A stretch of DNA of 64,000 nucleotides from Gigantopelta aegis. Taxonomy: Eukaryota; Mollusca; Gastropoda; Neomphalida; Peltospiridae. Of this stretch, positions 32,253 through 44,041 are shown piece after piece. The DNA lies in the NCBI RefSeq assembly GCF_016097555.1, contig NC_054706.1:45363728-45427727 (forward strand). Reading direction: 5' to 3'. Under the pieces are notes generated by a model, which was not told where the DNA came from, did not search any database, and worked only from the letters and a program-made list of their open reading frames with translations. A program made the translations under genes and the position numbers. Position 1 is the first letter of the stretch. Each line of letters opens with the position of its first letter.

Positions 32253-34387
32253 GTACTACTGACATTTTTCGCAAGCTATTAAAGTTAATTCATGTCGCCA
32301 TTTGTTAATCTATTACCCCCAGTAATTGTAATGTCATTGTCGATATCAATGATTATCATTTCACAATTTTGTTTACATTTTTGGGCTGTCAAATATTTCT
32401 GATTGAAGACTTACTTTTGTTTTATATGTATAATATTAAAGGATTAGATATACTTCGTTGTAAGTCATGCAACATATGTTGCATTAAATATTTTAAATAG
32501 GTAAGTTTTTTCTGTATTGCATTTAAACAACTGAAGGAAAATCATGCTAACTTCACTGTAATCATATTTGTCATTTGACCATGCCATGGTCACACTGATT
32601 TGAAATATGAGATTATGAAATAATCATATATCATTATACATGTATATATATATGTATGTGTTTCAGGCTCACCAGCAGGCCAGGAAGGCTGATATGATGA
32701 TGAAATCTGGAAAATTTGAAAGTGCAATTTGTTGCCACAGGAGAGCATCAGGTAATGAAACCGTGCTAGACAGGGAATAATTTGTTCCAGGGATGTAGAA
32801 ATTGAAATTTACTAACCCACCAGAATTTCTTCTAGTCCGCAAGTCTATAGAATAATATATTATAAATACTGTTATAATATGCAGTGTCTTCAGTAACAAA
32901 GCATGATTAAGATAACCTGGTAAGTGATCAACATCACGTAGCAATCAAAATAAAAAAGACAGACAGACTGGTAATTGCATTTTTTAACTCGTCAATCAGA
33001 ATGTTTACTTGCATTTGGCGAGCGGGCGAGTACTTTCTGCACCCCTGTGTTCATTATCAGGGCCAACATATAGTGGTAATGGGAACCAGTCAAACTACTT
33101 TACCAACCCATTAGGCTATTTCTCGTTCCAGCCAGTGGATCACAACTGGTATATCAAATTTCGTGGTATGTGCTATCCTGTCTTTGAGATGGTGCATATA
33201 AAACATGTAGTAGGTTTACTCTCTTAAAACTATATGTTAAAATTACCAAACGTTTGTCATCCAAAAGCCGATGATTAATAAATCAGTGTGCTCTAGTGGT
33301 GTCATTATAATTTACCAATAGGGTCCAATACAGGGCTCGAAGTTAACAATGTGTATTCAAATTTATTTAGTAGCTTACAAAAATGGACATGTTGAAAAAA
33401 ACAACCAAATCAAGGAAATCAGTATGTCTAATTGAATAAAATGTTTCCTTGTAATACCTATTTCTAATAGATTTAATCCACGATTCTGGTTTTGGTACTT
33501 CCTACAATTCTGTTATTTTCAGAGCATTGCTTTAGTAGCTTCAGTCCACAACTATGAACATGTTGAAAGAACCTACCAAATTAAGGAGATCAGTTCTTCT
33601 AATTGAAAACGGACCTATATGAGAGTTATTGTATAAAATGTTGCCTGTAATAATAGTTACTTCTAATAGATATCATTGAAAACATGTTTTTGTTTTGGTA
33701 CTTCGTACATTTCTGTTATTTTTAGAGCATTTGCTGGAGGCCATGTTACAGACACATTGCCAGCACGCTTTGGAATCCCTGCGTCTACAACATCAACACC
33801 ATCTCCGCCAGCAGGACATCCTTCAGGAAAAACAGATTTGTGTGGAAAAAACATTGTTATGGCAGAATCGATCCCGGAACACTGTGAGCCAGGCATCGCA
33901 GACACAGGGAGCCCATCAACCGAGTCAGAATGATGTGGATGCTGATGCTGACCTCTTTCTGAGAGCTGATGGTGAGGAACTGTACAAGACTCTGACAGAG
34001 ACGGATAGTCTCTTGAACTTCCTCGCTCTGAGAAAGCAGAGTCTGTCCCTGGCTTACCAGAGAGACACGCAGCCGAAACCAGAGTTTGTGAAGATTCCCA
34101 AGGACGACAAGACTGTGATTGAGGAATTGCGAATACACAATGACGAGCTGAGGAGGTGCATACGGCAGTTGCTGGAGGAGGTGGAAGACCTAAGAAAGGA
34201 GAATCGAGTTCTGCCTTCACAGATGGACAAGAAGGAGCAGTCGGGACAGATAGGTGAAGAGTTTTTGACATTCGACCTGCCACCTCTAGAAATGCCGACT
34301 TTAAATCTGGATATGTGGAAGTCGGACTGCAAAGATCAAGACACCAGTTTTGAAGAAAGTGTCTCAACGGTGGAAGATCATGTCTAA
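32232..34387 (+). CDS. NRBF2: Nuclear receptor-binding factor 2, complete three-exon gene
   Basis: Exons 32232-32252, 32667-32751 and 33726-34387 join in frame to 255 residues (human about 287). The start MESPLNL|AHQQARKADMMMKSGKFES matches the vertebrate MEGPLNLAHQQSRRAD pattern. Residues ~1-80 form the MIT-like helical domain (CCHRRASEHLLEAM). PKDDKT (~160-165) opens the conserved coiled coil, and the C-terminal LPPLEMP motif (~220) matches LPPLDFP of the family. NRBF2 binds ATG14 in the VPS34 class III PI3-kinase complex I and promotes autophagy on forming autophagosomes; this role is family knowledge. The ATG has A at -3 and G at +4. Splice sites are GT-AG. Intron 2 holds a SINE and a duplicated acceptor region. 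No frame break seen. Confidence 0.95.
32667..32751 (+). CDS. NRBF2: NRBF2 exon 2
   Basis: Acceptor 'GTTTCAG', donor 'TCAG|GTAATG'. Encodes AHQQARKADMMMKSGKFES and AICCHRRAS; ends in phase 1. Confidence 0.95.
33106..33306 (+). mobile_element. SINE family A in NRBF2 intron 2
   Basis: Body from 'TTAGGCTATTTCTCGTTCC' to the tail 'GTGCTCTAGTGGTGTCATTA'; the head is lost. Confidence 0.85.
33367..33740 (+). repeat. Tandem duplication spanning the NRBF2 exon 3 acceptor
   Basis: Unit 1 (33367-33530) and unit 2 (33531-33740) share 'TTTAGTAGCTT', 'ACATGTTGAAA', 'CTTCTAATAGAT', 'TTTTGGTACTTC', 'TTCTGTTATTTT' and an AG followed by AGCATT. The real acceptor is in unit 2 (before 33726); a decoy 'TTTCAG' is in unit 1 at 33517-33522. 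Confidence 0.85.
33726..34387 (+). CDS. NRBF2: NRBF2 exon 3 with stop
   Basis: Acceptor 'TTATTTTTAG'. The first two bases complete Glu36. Encodes EHLLEAMLQTHCQHALESLR to the C-terminus VEDHV; TAA at 34385-34387. Confidence 0.95.
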
Positions 34388-35630
34388 ATGTTCTTTACAG
34401 TCGGAATCAGAAAGTTTTGTCTGGGAAAGAGGGTGGGGACTAGGTTAGACATTTTTAATATGTGATGTCTCAGTAATTTTTAAGAAATATAAATAACACT
34501 GAAGCATCAAGTTGTGATCAAGAACAGATTGTGTTGTGAGTGTGTTAATTATGTGTTGATATTGAAGATTCTGAACATAAAAGGAACAAGATGTACTTCA
34601 GTAGAGTGATTGCCAGGGGTGCTCGTGTCATACGACTCATGTGCTATACATCAAGTGTCCACAAATCAGTCTATTTTTGGAATAGAGGAATAAAGTTCTA
34701 GTGATACTGAAGTTTGCAATTTTGTATTTTAGTTTACAGTTGAATTCACCACGTAACCAGCTGGCGGTTTGCATGAATTTAAAGTTGCTCACCCCACACA
34801 TGGACAGAACAGTGGAACATGCCAAATATTGTGCTCTGTGATGATTAATTAATAATTTCATTCTACAGATTTCATTAAACAAAAATAAAATAATGTGAAG
34901 GAAAAGCACGACAATGGATTGGAAATGTTAAGGAATATCTAAATTTAAAGTGCTATGCAGGAAATAATTTTAATACAGAATGATGACTCAGTCTTGCATT
35001 ATAACCTTGTCATCTGAAAGAGGAGGTACAGCTGGAAAGTCCAATTAAAAAAACAGAGAGGTCACACATTCATGGAGTTTTTTTTCTTGTGACTAATCAA
35101 AAGGTGGCATCATAAAACAGACCTACATGCAGTTCGGAGCAACAGAATTACCAGAAATCATTATGGTTGTGGCAAACATTTCTGTGTACACTGATACTCT
35201 TAAACGAGCAGGATTGTATGATCAAGAATAACTTAATTCTACTTTATCTCTTTTGTATGTCAGTTTGCTAATAAATATAGACTTTTTTTTAAAATGGCAA
35301 TTATAGAAGTAGTAAAGAAAATTTAATCATAGACTCCACATTAAGGTCTAGTACACTTTTTGTCAGTGTTACGTTAGTAAGTTTTGTTCAGATGATTTAT
35401 AAATTATAGAGGTTATCAAGTTTTTTGTAATTTTATACCATATAAAAAGAAAAATGCTGAAAGTATCCACTGGTCCTTAAATTTATTTAGCATAGTGTTA
35501 TGGTCTAATTTTTGTGTACACACAAATGTGAAATGAAAATTTAATATACTGTTATTGTTGTTTAGAAAAGTGAATAAATGTCGAAATGATGTACAGTGTT
35601 TAACAATATGACTTTGAGAACACTGATTAA
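34388..35630 (+). other. NRBF2: NRBF2 3'UTR and 3' flank
   Basis: No frame or repeat. AATAAA motifs at 34689, near 35269 and near 35573 are possible poly(A) signals, so the UTR could be 0.3-1.2 kb. Confidence 0.5.
34689..34694 (+). terminator. Possible NRBF2 poly(A) signal
   Basis: First AATAAA after the stop (about 300 bases). Alternatives lie further downstream. Confidence 0.35.
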
Positions 35631-35636
35631 CTACGT

Positions 35637-35765
35637 AATCATCTGCTATTGGATGTCAACCATTTGCAGTCTTCAGAAGAAACTGCAGAGTCAATCCTTT
35701 CAAGTGGGGCCATTTGGGCTTTTTCTTGTTCCAGCCAGCGCTCTGTAAAATGGGAGTCATAGGCT
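35637..35765. mobile_element. Chimeric SINE scraps
   Basis: A minus-strand tail piece ('AATCATCTGCTATTGGATGT') is followed by a plus-strand body piece ('TTGTTCCAGCCAGCGCTC'), suggesting two decayed inserts or an inverted rearrangement. Confidence 0.5.
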
Positions 35766-35955
35766 GCAGGATTTGATTTAACTACCTTTAATTTCTGTTG
35801 TAATTTGGGTCTTCCAAGAAAGATAATACTATTTAATTTAAGATGACATGTTTCAAACATTTTACTAGCGAAAGAAGAGTTGAAAGATGAATAGTATTTA
35901 ATGGACAGGTGCAATATTCTATTTAAAAATCTGTTCCAATCAAAACTTGTTTCTT

Positions 35956-36282
35956 GACCAGCCTCGGTGGTGTAGTGGTTATGCCAATGGACTTAAGGCT
36001 GGTTAAATACTGGGTTTGTATCCCACCTGAGGCAAATAGGGGATTTTGTCATGGCAGTACCGGCTCCATCCCAGAGTGAGTGCACTGCTAGGTGCAATTA
36101 TGTGTCTCCTGAGTGTGTGACCCCACATGGGGTATTATTACCCGGCATGCACTGCAGGTTCAGTGTACCCCCAGCCCGGGTGATACCAAGATAGCTCAAC
36201 TGACAGCATAGACCGGTCAAGTAGTCCCATACCGAAATGAAAATTACTGCGGCTTTGCCATTTATCTCATCATCATCCATGT
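35956..36282 (+). mobile_element. SINE family D (C-like head, other body)
   Basis: Head 'CAGCCTCGGTGGTGTAGTGG' as in family C, then a different body ('GGGTATTATTACCCGGCATG', a palindromic step) and an (ATC)n tail 'TCTCATCATCATCC'. Confidence 0.65.
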
Positions 36283-36405
36283 TTGTAATGTTCAAAAAAA
36301 CAAAAAAATTCTTAAATGTTAAATGTTTGTGGTGTTTTAAAAAACCCCCAAAAACCCCTCTTGTTTTGTAGCTTATATGTCATAGGCAGTGATCACCATG
36401 GAGAA

Positions 36406-37099
36406 AAAGAAAGAAATGTTTTATTTAACGACGCCCTCAACACATTTTATTTACGGTTATATGGCGTCAGACATCTGGTTAAGGACCACACAGATTTTGA
36501 GAGTGGTTTACACCTACCCACTGAGCCTTGCGGAGCACTCACTCAGGGTTTGGAGTCGGTATCTGGATTAAAAACCCCATGCCTCGACTGGGATCCGAAC
36601 CCAGTACCTATCAGCCTGTAGGGTGTATACTACCAAATCAAATCCCATAGACGACAATAGTAACATATGTGGCTAAAACTCCTACCTGCAACGTATCAAC
36701 CGACATAAACGCCACGGATATAAATACTACCACCCCTTACACTTAAAGTGAATCAGAAAAAAATGGGGGTCAAGCTGCTCGCTTCTGAGATAACGGGTAG
36801 CGTCTATGACTACCCTAGTTTCGCACAAAATTCGAGTACTTTTTTTGACAGGTACCCCATACATGTTTCAAGCACAAGGCTACTTGACACATTGGTACTA
36901 GATGAAATAAAATTGCAATTTTTTTTTACCCAGATGAAACTATTATTTTTTACAACCAACACACTCACATTTATAACCAATCACAGGACTTGTGGTGTTC
37001 ACTTCTCTATCAAAAGTTCGGTGCACCTCGAACTTTGACCCGGCCGGAAGTTATTTGGTTTAGTACTACCTGTAGACCGATGGCCTGCCACGATGCCGG
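36406..37099 (-). mobile_element. Mosaic SINE (B tail, C head) with 13-bp target duplication
   Basis: Flanked by TCACCATGGAGAA at 36393-36405 and 37100-37112. Internally deleted, and split by a MITE at 36622-37068. After the MITE the last head bases resume ('GACCGATGGCCTGCCACG'). Confidence 0.85.
36622..37068. mobile_element. MITE nested in a SINE, 7-bp target duplication
   Basis: Flanked by CCTGTAG on both sides (36615-36621, 37069-37075). Ends GGTGTATACTACCAAAT and ATTTGGTTTAGTACTA are imperfect inverted repeats. A partial copy is at 1644-1725. Confidence 0.8.
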
Positions 37100-37130
37100 T
37101 CACCATGGAGAAGCCAATCGGATGTCATTA

Positions 37131-37409
37131 AAAGTTTGCTTTGTTTAACAACACCACTATAGCACATTTGTTATCGGCTAGTGAATGTCAAACATTTGGT
37201 AATTTTAAGTCTTAAGAGAGAAAACCCACTACATTTTTCCATTGGTAGCAAGGAATCTTTTATATGCACCATCCCACACACAGGATAGCACATGCCATGG
37301 ACTGATATAGGAGTCGTCGTGCACTGGCTAAAACAAGAAATAACCCAATAAGCCCACTGATGGGGATCGACCACACATTAAGCGAGCGCTTTATCACTGG
37401 GCTACCTCC
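37131..37409 (-). mobile_element. SINE family A
   Basis: Minus copy, head 'GGAGGTAGCCCAGTGATAAA', tail at 37131. The B box is eroded. Confidence 0.85.
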
Positions 37410-37410
37410 A

Positions 37411-38076
37411 TGGGTACAGGCTAAAACGGAACCGTGCCAAAACGGAACCATTTTCTTTGGCGAAAACGGAACCTATCATGGCTAAAAACTGTGTCAGAAT
37501 GACCATGTTTGACGTCCAATAGCCGATAACACACTAACAACAAAGTTGACAAGATTAAAACATTTTGTTTGTTTAATAGTGATGTGACACCAAATGTACT
37601 GCAAATTTTTAATCAAAATGGTCTGGGCCATGGACATCAGAACAGCTTGAAAGCAGCTGAATCAATGTGATTTCGCCATCTTTGAAGGCCTGCCATGCCT
37701 CCGACGCTGGGTTGCCGTCTCCCTTATATAAAAGTTCACAAGAGCTCTCCTCAGCAAGACTGGCATCTGGCTCTTGTCAGAGGCGGCTCCCAATGGGAGC
37801 GTGCTTGAACAGTTATCTGATGGAAGCACGTAAATAAATTTACCTGACCTGAAGATTGTTTGTGCAACTATCAGAAGTGACACAAAAACATTTTTTTTTT
37901 TTTTTTTAATAAATAACTTCATTTGAGTTATTTTTTTGTGGTCTTATTTACTATTCTTCAAACAAAATTCAATTATGGTGCCGTTTTAGCCATAAATTTC
38001 GGTGCCGTTTTAGCCAATGCAGGTTCTGTTTTGTCCAATTTGGTTGTTTTGGCAGTTCCGTTTTAGCTATAACCCA
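37411..38076. mobile_element. Inverted-repeat element built from 'GCTAAAACGGAACC' steps
   Basis: Left arm (37411-37480) has three steps of 'AAAACGGAACC'; right arm (37970-38076) has four reversed steps ('GGTGCCGTTTTAGCC'). Outer ends TGGGTacagGCTAAAACGG and CCGTTTTAGCTATAACCCA. CCTCCA flanks both sides. The interior holds a SINE-tail scrap (37495-37530) and a retroposon tail near 37800-37855. Confidence 0.75.
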
Positions 38077-39540
38077 CCTCCACCAACACCCCCGATTTCT
38101 TTAAATCAATTTCCAATAGTGTAAAAACAACCCACCAAAAAACATCTGCAACTATAGCCATGCATACATGGTGTATAGGAAGAGTTGGGGGGGGGGGGGG
38201 GGGGGGGGTTGGGAGGGATTCTTTCATTTTAAAAACCCTCCCAATTAAAAATCATTCAGATTTTCTTGCATTATGAATATTAAAAATAATGAAGACAAAA
38301 TTAAAAATAATGAAGACAATAAAATCAAAAACAATGATATTTTTAATGCTTTACTGTAAGAACGTGACAGAACGTGGAAATGAACAAGTCCACCAGATCT
38401 GATCAAACCATTTACAGGCATACGTACTTTTTCAAGGTACAAACAATTTGCAGTTATTGTTTTAAATATACATCATACATGTACAGATTTCAGTGTTTGG
38501 GTTTCAGACAGTTCAAAGTTAGCATTAAACAGTATGTGGTCTGCAACGAACATTGTATATACATGACTTGGTGTACTACCAATACTCGAAAACTCTATGC
38601 ATATATCTACATATGAATGAAACCTAAAAAAAAAAAGAGCAGCAGCCGCCATGAGGCAACATTTATACAATGTCTCATTTACATTGTAATTCATCCTCAA
38701 ATCTATAAATATACATTGATTTACAACATCTAACTACTATGATACCAATATATAAATATAGTCATGTGTATGTATAGGTCATCTCCACTGGGCAGGTCTC
38801 CCAACATGTCTAAAGTTGTGCCCAGAGCAGATGTGTGTAAACATTTAAGTGGATAGGGTAACATAAAAGTACCCGTCATACTACAGCCCTCAAAACATTC
38901 TAGATAACCAACCCACAGACTAAACCACCGAAGATGAATATTTTACAGATATGTTGCTAATTCAATGTCACGTGCTTCATTTCTACATGGTGAGAATAAT
39001 TCACCATATTTTCCCCGAATACAAACAAAATAATATCACAATCACAGCAATTGTCAAAACGCCATCTTAACATGAAATAACTTGTATTTGCTGCTATTTT
39101 AGTTGTTAACAATGCTTAATGTTTAACTGGAAACATGCCACAACAGTAGAAAACCAAGATCAGTCTCTTTTAAGACCACCATATATACACGCGTGCACAT
39201 TGAGAGGAGATTTATCAAGGTGCTTGCTGCTCTTTGTAAGTTTGATGATGATGTATAGAGCATCCAAGCCTTATAATACATGTAACTTTATAAGATTTTT
39301 TTTTTTTTTTAATGGCAGGATTTCCCATCATGATCAAATAATCAAATTAACCTTCAACTGACCCCCCCCCCCCCCCACCCCCCTTGCAATGCAAAGGTAA
39401 AGAAGCCACATCATAAATGTAAGCATTACATGTTTAGCAATAAACTTAATGCACAGATTGCTGTACAGCAACAGATAGTGGACATCACACTGGTCTCAAG
39501 GATATATATGCTAGGAGGTAACTGGGCTTTGCCTTCATCT
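38077..39540. other. Intergenic DNA, nothing recognised
   Basis: Contains a G run at 38188-38208 and an A/T-rich tract at 38276-38340. No gene visible. Confidence 0.4.
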
Positions 39541-39545
39541 CGTTT

Positions 39546-39604
39546 TATATAACCGTAAATAAAATGTGTCGAGTGCGTCGTTAAATAAAACATTTCCTTC
39601 CTTC
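39546..39604 (+). mobile_element. SINE family B tail
   Basis: Only 'TATAACCGTAAATAAAATG' to 'AAACATTTCCTTCCTTC' remains. Confidence 0.8.
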
Positions 39605-39771
39605 ATCTCGTTTTGGTATTTCATGCCTTTATAACGTCTAGTTAGTGTGGTGATGGGAGTACAGGGTCACATTTGCATTTGAGGCGAGTACCACACCACC
39701 AGATAAACATGATAAATGCTGAAATAAAATACTACAGTACATGTAGGTAATGTTGCCACATTTGATACAAT

Positions 39772-40029
39772 AACTGGCCTCGGTGGTGTTGTGGTTAAGC
39801 CATCAGACATGAGACTGGTAGGTACTGGGTTCGCAGCCCGGTACTGGCTCCAACCCAGAGCAAGTTTTAGCAACTCAATGGGTAGGTGTAAGACCACTAC
39901 ACCCTCTTCTCTCTCACTAACAACTAACCCACTGTCTTGGACCAAACAGCCCAGATAGCTGAGGTGTGTGCCCAGGACAACGTGCTTGAAACTTAATTGG
40001 ATATAAGCACAAAAATAAGTTGAAATGAA
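39772..40029 (+). mobile_element. SINE family C, full length, 9-bp target duplication
   Basis: Flanked by TGATACAAT (39763-39771, 40030-40038). Head 'CTGGCCTCGGTGGTGTTGTG', B box 'GGGTTCGCAGCCC', tail 'TTGGATATAAGCAC'. Confidence 0.9.
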
Positions 40030-40716
40030 TGATACAATGTAGGCTGAATTTGGGATTCTCATTTTTGTATGCTCATCTTTGACGGGTCATACCATGTTAT
40101 GATGTTGTCCATCCATCCTTCCTTGCCCTCCTTACATAAACTTTGTTTCTGGAGCATATTTTCGTCATCAAATATTGCAAGCAAGTACAACTTTGGATGA
40201 CAGTGCATCACATACCATATCTAGGTCACCACGACCTACTTTTCACAAATGGATGAACATTAAAGGAAATCCTGGTCCAGACTGAATCTTCCTTATCACT
40301 TCTTTAACACATTCAATGTGTACTTTTCCATCAAACTCCTAACAGGCGTATCATGTACCTCACTGGTACTCTTGTTAATTTTTCTATGGGCTGCCGAATA
40401 ATATCTACCCAACCCCTTCCAAGAACCAGGCAACCGTACTGCATTACTGATGATATTTTAATAACCCTGTATCTGAGTCTTGTTTGTAGCACAGAAGGAA
40501 AAAAATAAAAAAGCAAACAAACTACTCAATATTAAAACCACCAATAATTTACATAAATTCAACATGAATATAACAATTTGTCTACAAAGCATCATATAAA
40601 AACATCAAATATACATCAATGACAGAACTTCCAAAGCAATAAAGATACCCCACATATTAAATCATTGGCGACCATAAAATATATTTTCAACAGCAACAAA
40701 TACAACAGTGCTCGCA

Positions 40717-40813
40717 CACATACACACAGTGACACATGCACGCAGTGACACATACACGCAGTGACACATGCACGCAGTGACACATACACACAGTGACACA
40801 TGCACGCAGAGTA
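40717..40813. repeat. ~18-bp minisatellite, 'CAGTGACACATGCACG'
   Basis: About five units of 'CAGTGACACATRCACR' in a row, alternating TGC/TAC. Confidence 0.85.
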
Positions 40814-42783
40814 ATATGTACATTTTTATATGCAACACACTGTTACTCCATTTATACATAATATGTACACCAGCATTAGTCCGATATTATATATAACTGA
40901 AAATGATAAAAACTCATCCAGTCCCACGATGCAACATTTAAAAATAACATACTGTTGCAGCTGCAACAATTTACTATATGAAATAAAAATTATTTTAACC
41001 CAGCATGACTATTCAACATTTTCATACGTAAGTTAATTAAAGTATAGAAGTGAACTTCCATCTCGTATAAACTGGTTGAAGCTATGGTTGAAATGCCATT
41101 TTGATTAAATTCCAATGAGTGATGTTGGTACTCTCAATTAATACAGCAGACAATTTTAAATACAATTTTATAAAAAGGGCCTTCCATATAAAATACTTCA
41201 GGAATAGTCATTGTAAACATGGAAAAACTAATCTTGTACAATGGTGTCAAAGGGGACGTTATCATAATGCATTTACGATTCCAAACTATCCTATTTGTAC
41301 AAACAGAACTTGACCTTTTGTTGCAGTGTTTTCAACATAAAAATATAGGCAGATCAACACCTTTCAGTCTACATTTTATCATGTAGAATGGACAGTAACA
41401 AAGTCTGTATCTGGTTAAAAGCAAACGGATTTGATCATCTAAAATGATCTTTTCCAAAATAATTCAAGAACGCATTAAACCCCCCCCAAAAAACCCCTGC
41501 TTGATCATGATACCCCTCCCCCATAACTTAATAATAACAACAATAACTAGACCATGTTTTTCCCATAAAGCAAAACAGCAACAATTATCCCGTCTAAAAG
41601 CTGAAACTATTCAAACTTTAATCTGTTAGCTCTAGTAAGCACTTCAAATACATGGATGAAACACTTTCTACTTTTAAAACTAAGATATTTTTTTATTTTA
41701 GTCTTGAAAATAAAAAGATTCAATAAAATTTACTACATCAACACAATTTACACATCGTAACAGTTTTTACATGCAATTTCTGCATCAGCTGTGTTATGAA
41801 ATCACAAATGCTTTGTAAACTATTTTCCAAACTATGATGGTACTGCACTCAAAAATACATGTAATAGAATGCACAGGCAATTAAAAGCAAACTTTTTTTT
41901 AGGGCTATACTCTAAGTCATTATAACAGTTCATTAAAATTTATAACTTACAATGATGTACCGTATACAAAGATTAAAGTAATATGCATGTAGCAGTAAAA
42001 TGTGCAATTTAATACGACAGTAACTCTAATGATTCTTTAGTCAAAAAGAACTTTTTGGCAAAAACATTAACTATTAAATGCATCTTGTTTTAATTTAAGT
42101 TACTGATAATGGACTACTTGTTGGAATGGGGTAAACAAGACAATGAAATCTGCTACTTATTATTAATGAAATGGAAACAAATTTTTTCAACAACCAGCAA
42201 ATATTAATGGCTTTATGCACAACTGCCAACTATGAAATGCCAACTATGAAAACAATACATGTGTTTTTGTACATGACTGCAGACTGGAATTTCACAGTGA
42301 GGGAGGTCTGATACAATATCCATTCTAGTACTCTGCTAAACTGGTATTATTAGAGCAAACATTTCAAATTTCTACAAGAAGTTCTATCGTACATCACAGA
42401 TTAAAAAAAATTAATGACCCCATCCATCCCTTTAAAATAAAATAGTTAAAGACAATGCTCTACACTTTATGAATACACCCATTCTAACTTCAAACTTACA
42501 ATACTGAGATCAATCACAAAATTAATGGACAGATAGAAAATTAAACAAATTCCAATCCCTACGATTTTCAGTTTTGAACAAAAAAAATACAGACTAGTAT
42601 TCATCGATTCATGAATAATGAAAAATTATGTTAAACTGTTTTTATAAGAGCCATTTTATACAGTAGTCTTTCGGAATGCAGAACATTTAATACTTAACAT
42701 TTATAGCTAAAAATCTTCACTTCATAGTTTTTTTGTATAGTAATTAATTCCAACTGTTGTTAAGTGATATTAACAGAACACAC

Positions 42784-42789
42784 TTTATT
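42784..42789 (-). terminator. Possible TM9SF3 poly(A) signal
   Basis: AATAAA on minus about 1.03 kb after the stop codon. Chosen only because the motif is exact; others may exist. Confidence 0.3.
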
Positions 42790-43817
42790 ACAAGAGACAA
42801 ATTTTGTTATGTGCCAAGTGAACAATGTTCAAAAGAAGCAATTAAATAACCGGTCACCATGGGGACGCGTTCTGAACAAGATGCAAGTGACTTTTATGCA
42901 ACAAAGTTCTGACAGTAAAATCTATTGATATTTAATCATTACACACACCCCTATTAACTGAACAGTTCGCATGTTTTATCTCAATTTGGTACCAATCTTT
43001 CAAATAATGCTTGTAAACATGAAACCGACAACCAGTACATTTCATTGCAATATCAATGCTAGTTGCTTCTTTACTGATTAATCACATCATCCTTGGGGTT
43101 TTTTTTTAATGAGCACTGCACTCACAGCCAACCACTTTGGATAAGTAGCTTCCCGCATCGAAACCCAAAGAAAACACTTTGGATTTTAATGTACACATTT
43201 CCAAACTTCCACAAGGAGTTCATTTTCCACAATACTTGAATGTTTGCAAAATAAGACGTAAAATAATTTCAATAAATAAACGAAAATGTGTAACTGTCTG
43301 ATGATACACACCTTAAAAGTTATATAAAAAAACAAAACAAAAACAAAAAGAAAGAAAAAACCCTGAAAAAAGCAACAAAAAAAGAAAGAAAGAAAAAAGT
43401 CCCCTCTCCTTAACCAGTAACTCAATCTTTTTTCCTTTCGTTTTTGTTTGTAAATTTTTTTACTACGTTAGAGAGTGTCATATTACCTCCCTTCACTTAG
43501 TGCAGGCGATTTGAAAAACAAAATTAGCCTGTACATCTTTTTAACTACATTTTTATCAACAGAAATTGTTGACAGTATGTTAATGTGGTTAACTTCGATT
43601 TCCCCCCCATCCCCCGTTTTTTTTTGGACAGGTCTTTTTCAAGGCATCAAGACTTGTGTATTTTTAGCACGACTGATTTCTGAAGTGTGCCTGCCAAAGA
43701 ATCACGTTACACGCTGAAGATCACTCTTTTCATTCAATCCGTTAACTGTACCCATCACCACTTTTTGTGTGTTTCATGTTATCAGCTGTCAGACGCAGGG
43801 ATGAACAATCCTCCATG

Positions 43818-43885
43818 CTAGTCAATTTTCACAGTCGAATAGATTTTTCTCACAAATTTGCTAGTCCCAAAATAACCAAAAGTAC
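43818..43885 (-). CDS. TM9SF3: TM9SF3 last exon
   Basis: Encodes [20 protein letters not shown] then ID and TAG (43818-43820). Carries the KID terminus. Confidence 0.97.
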
Positions 43886-44010
43886 CTGAAAAAACAAGGC
43901 AGACAAAAACATACATAAAGATTTTAATTTTTTTTGAGAAATCAAATGATAAAATCATAAAGTAAATACATGTAGTCACAACAAATGTATACCAGAACGG
44001 ATCAAATGCA

Positions 44011-44041
<31 letters not shown>

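Larger units (their letters stand above)
40040..43817 (-). other. Repeat-poor stretch; possible TM9SF3 3'UTR at its right end
   Basis: No coding frame recognised, and no SINE or MITE in nearly 3.8 kb, unlike the surroundings. Its right edge joins the TM9SF3 stop. TM9SF3 mRNAs are known for long 3'UTRs, so part of this may be transcribed on minus; how far is not visible. Confidence 0.4.

Noticed and set aside
33663-34367. A 234-codon minus-strand frame
   Set aside because: Shadow of NRBF2 exon 3; no family resemblance, while the + strand has clear homology.
40331-40516. Minus frame resembling a LINE C-terminus
   Set aside because: No specific motif could be confirmed by eye.
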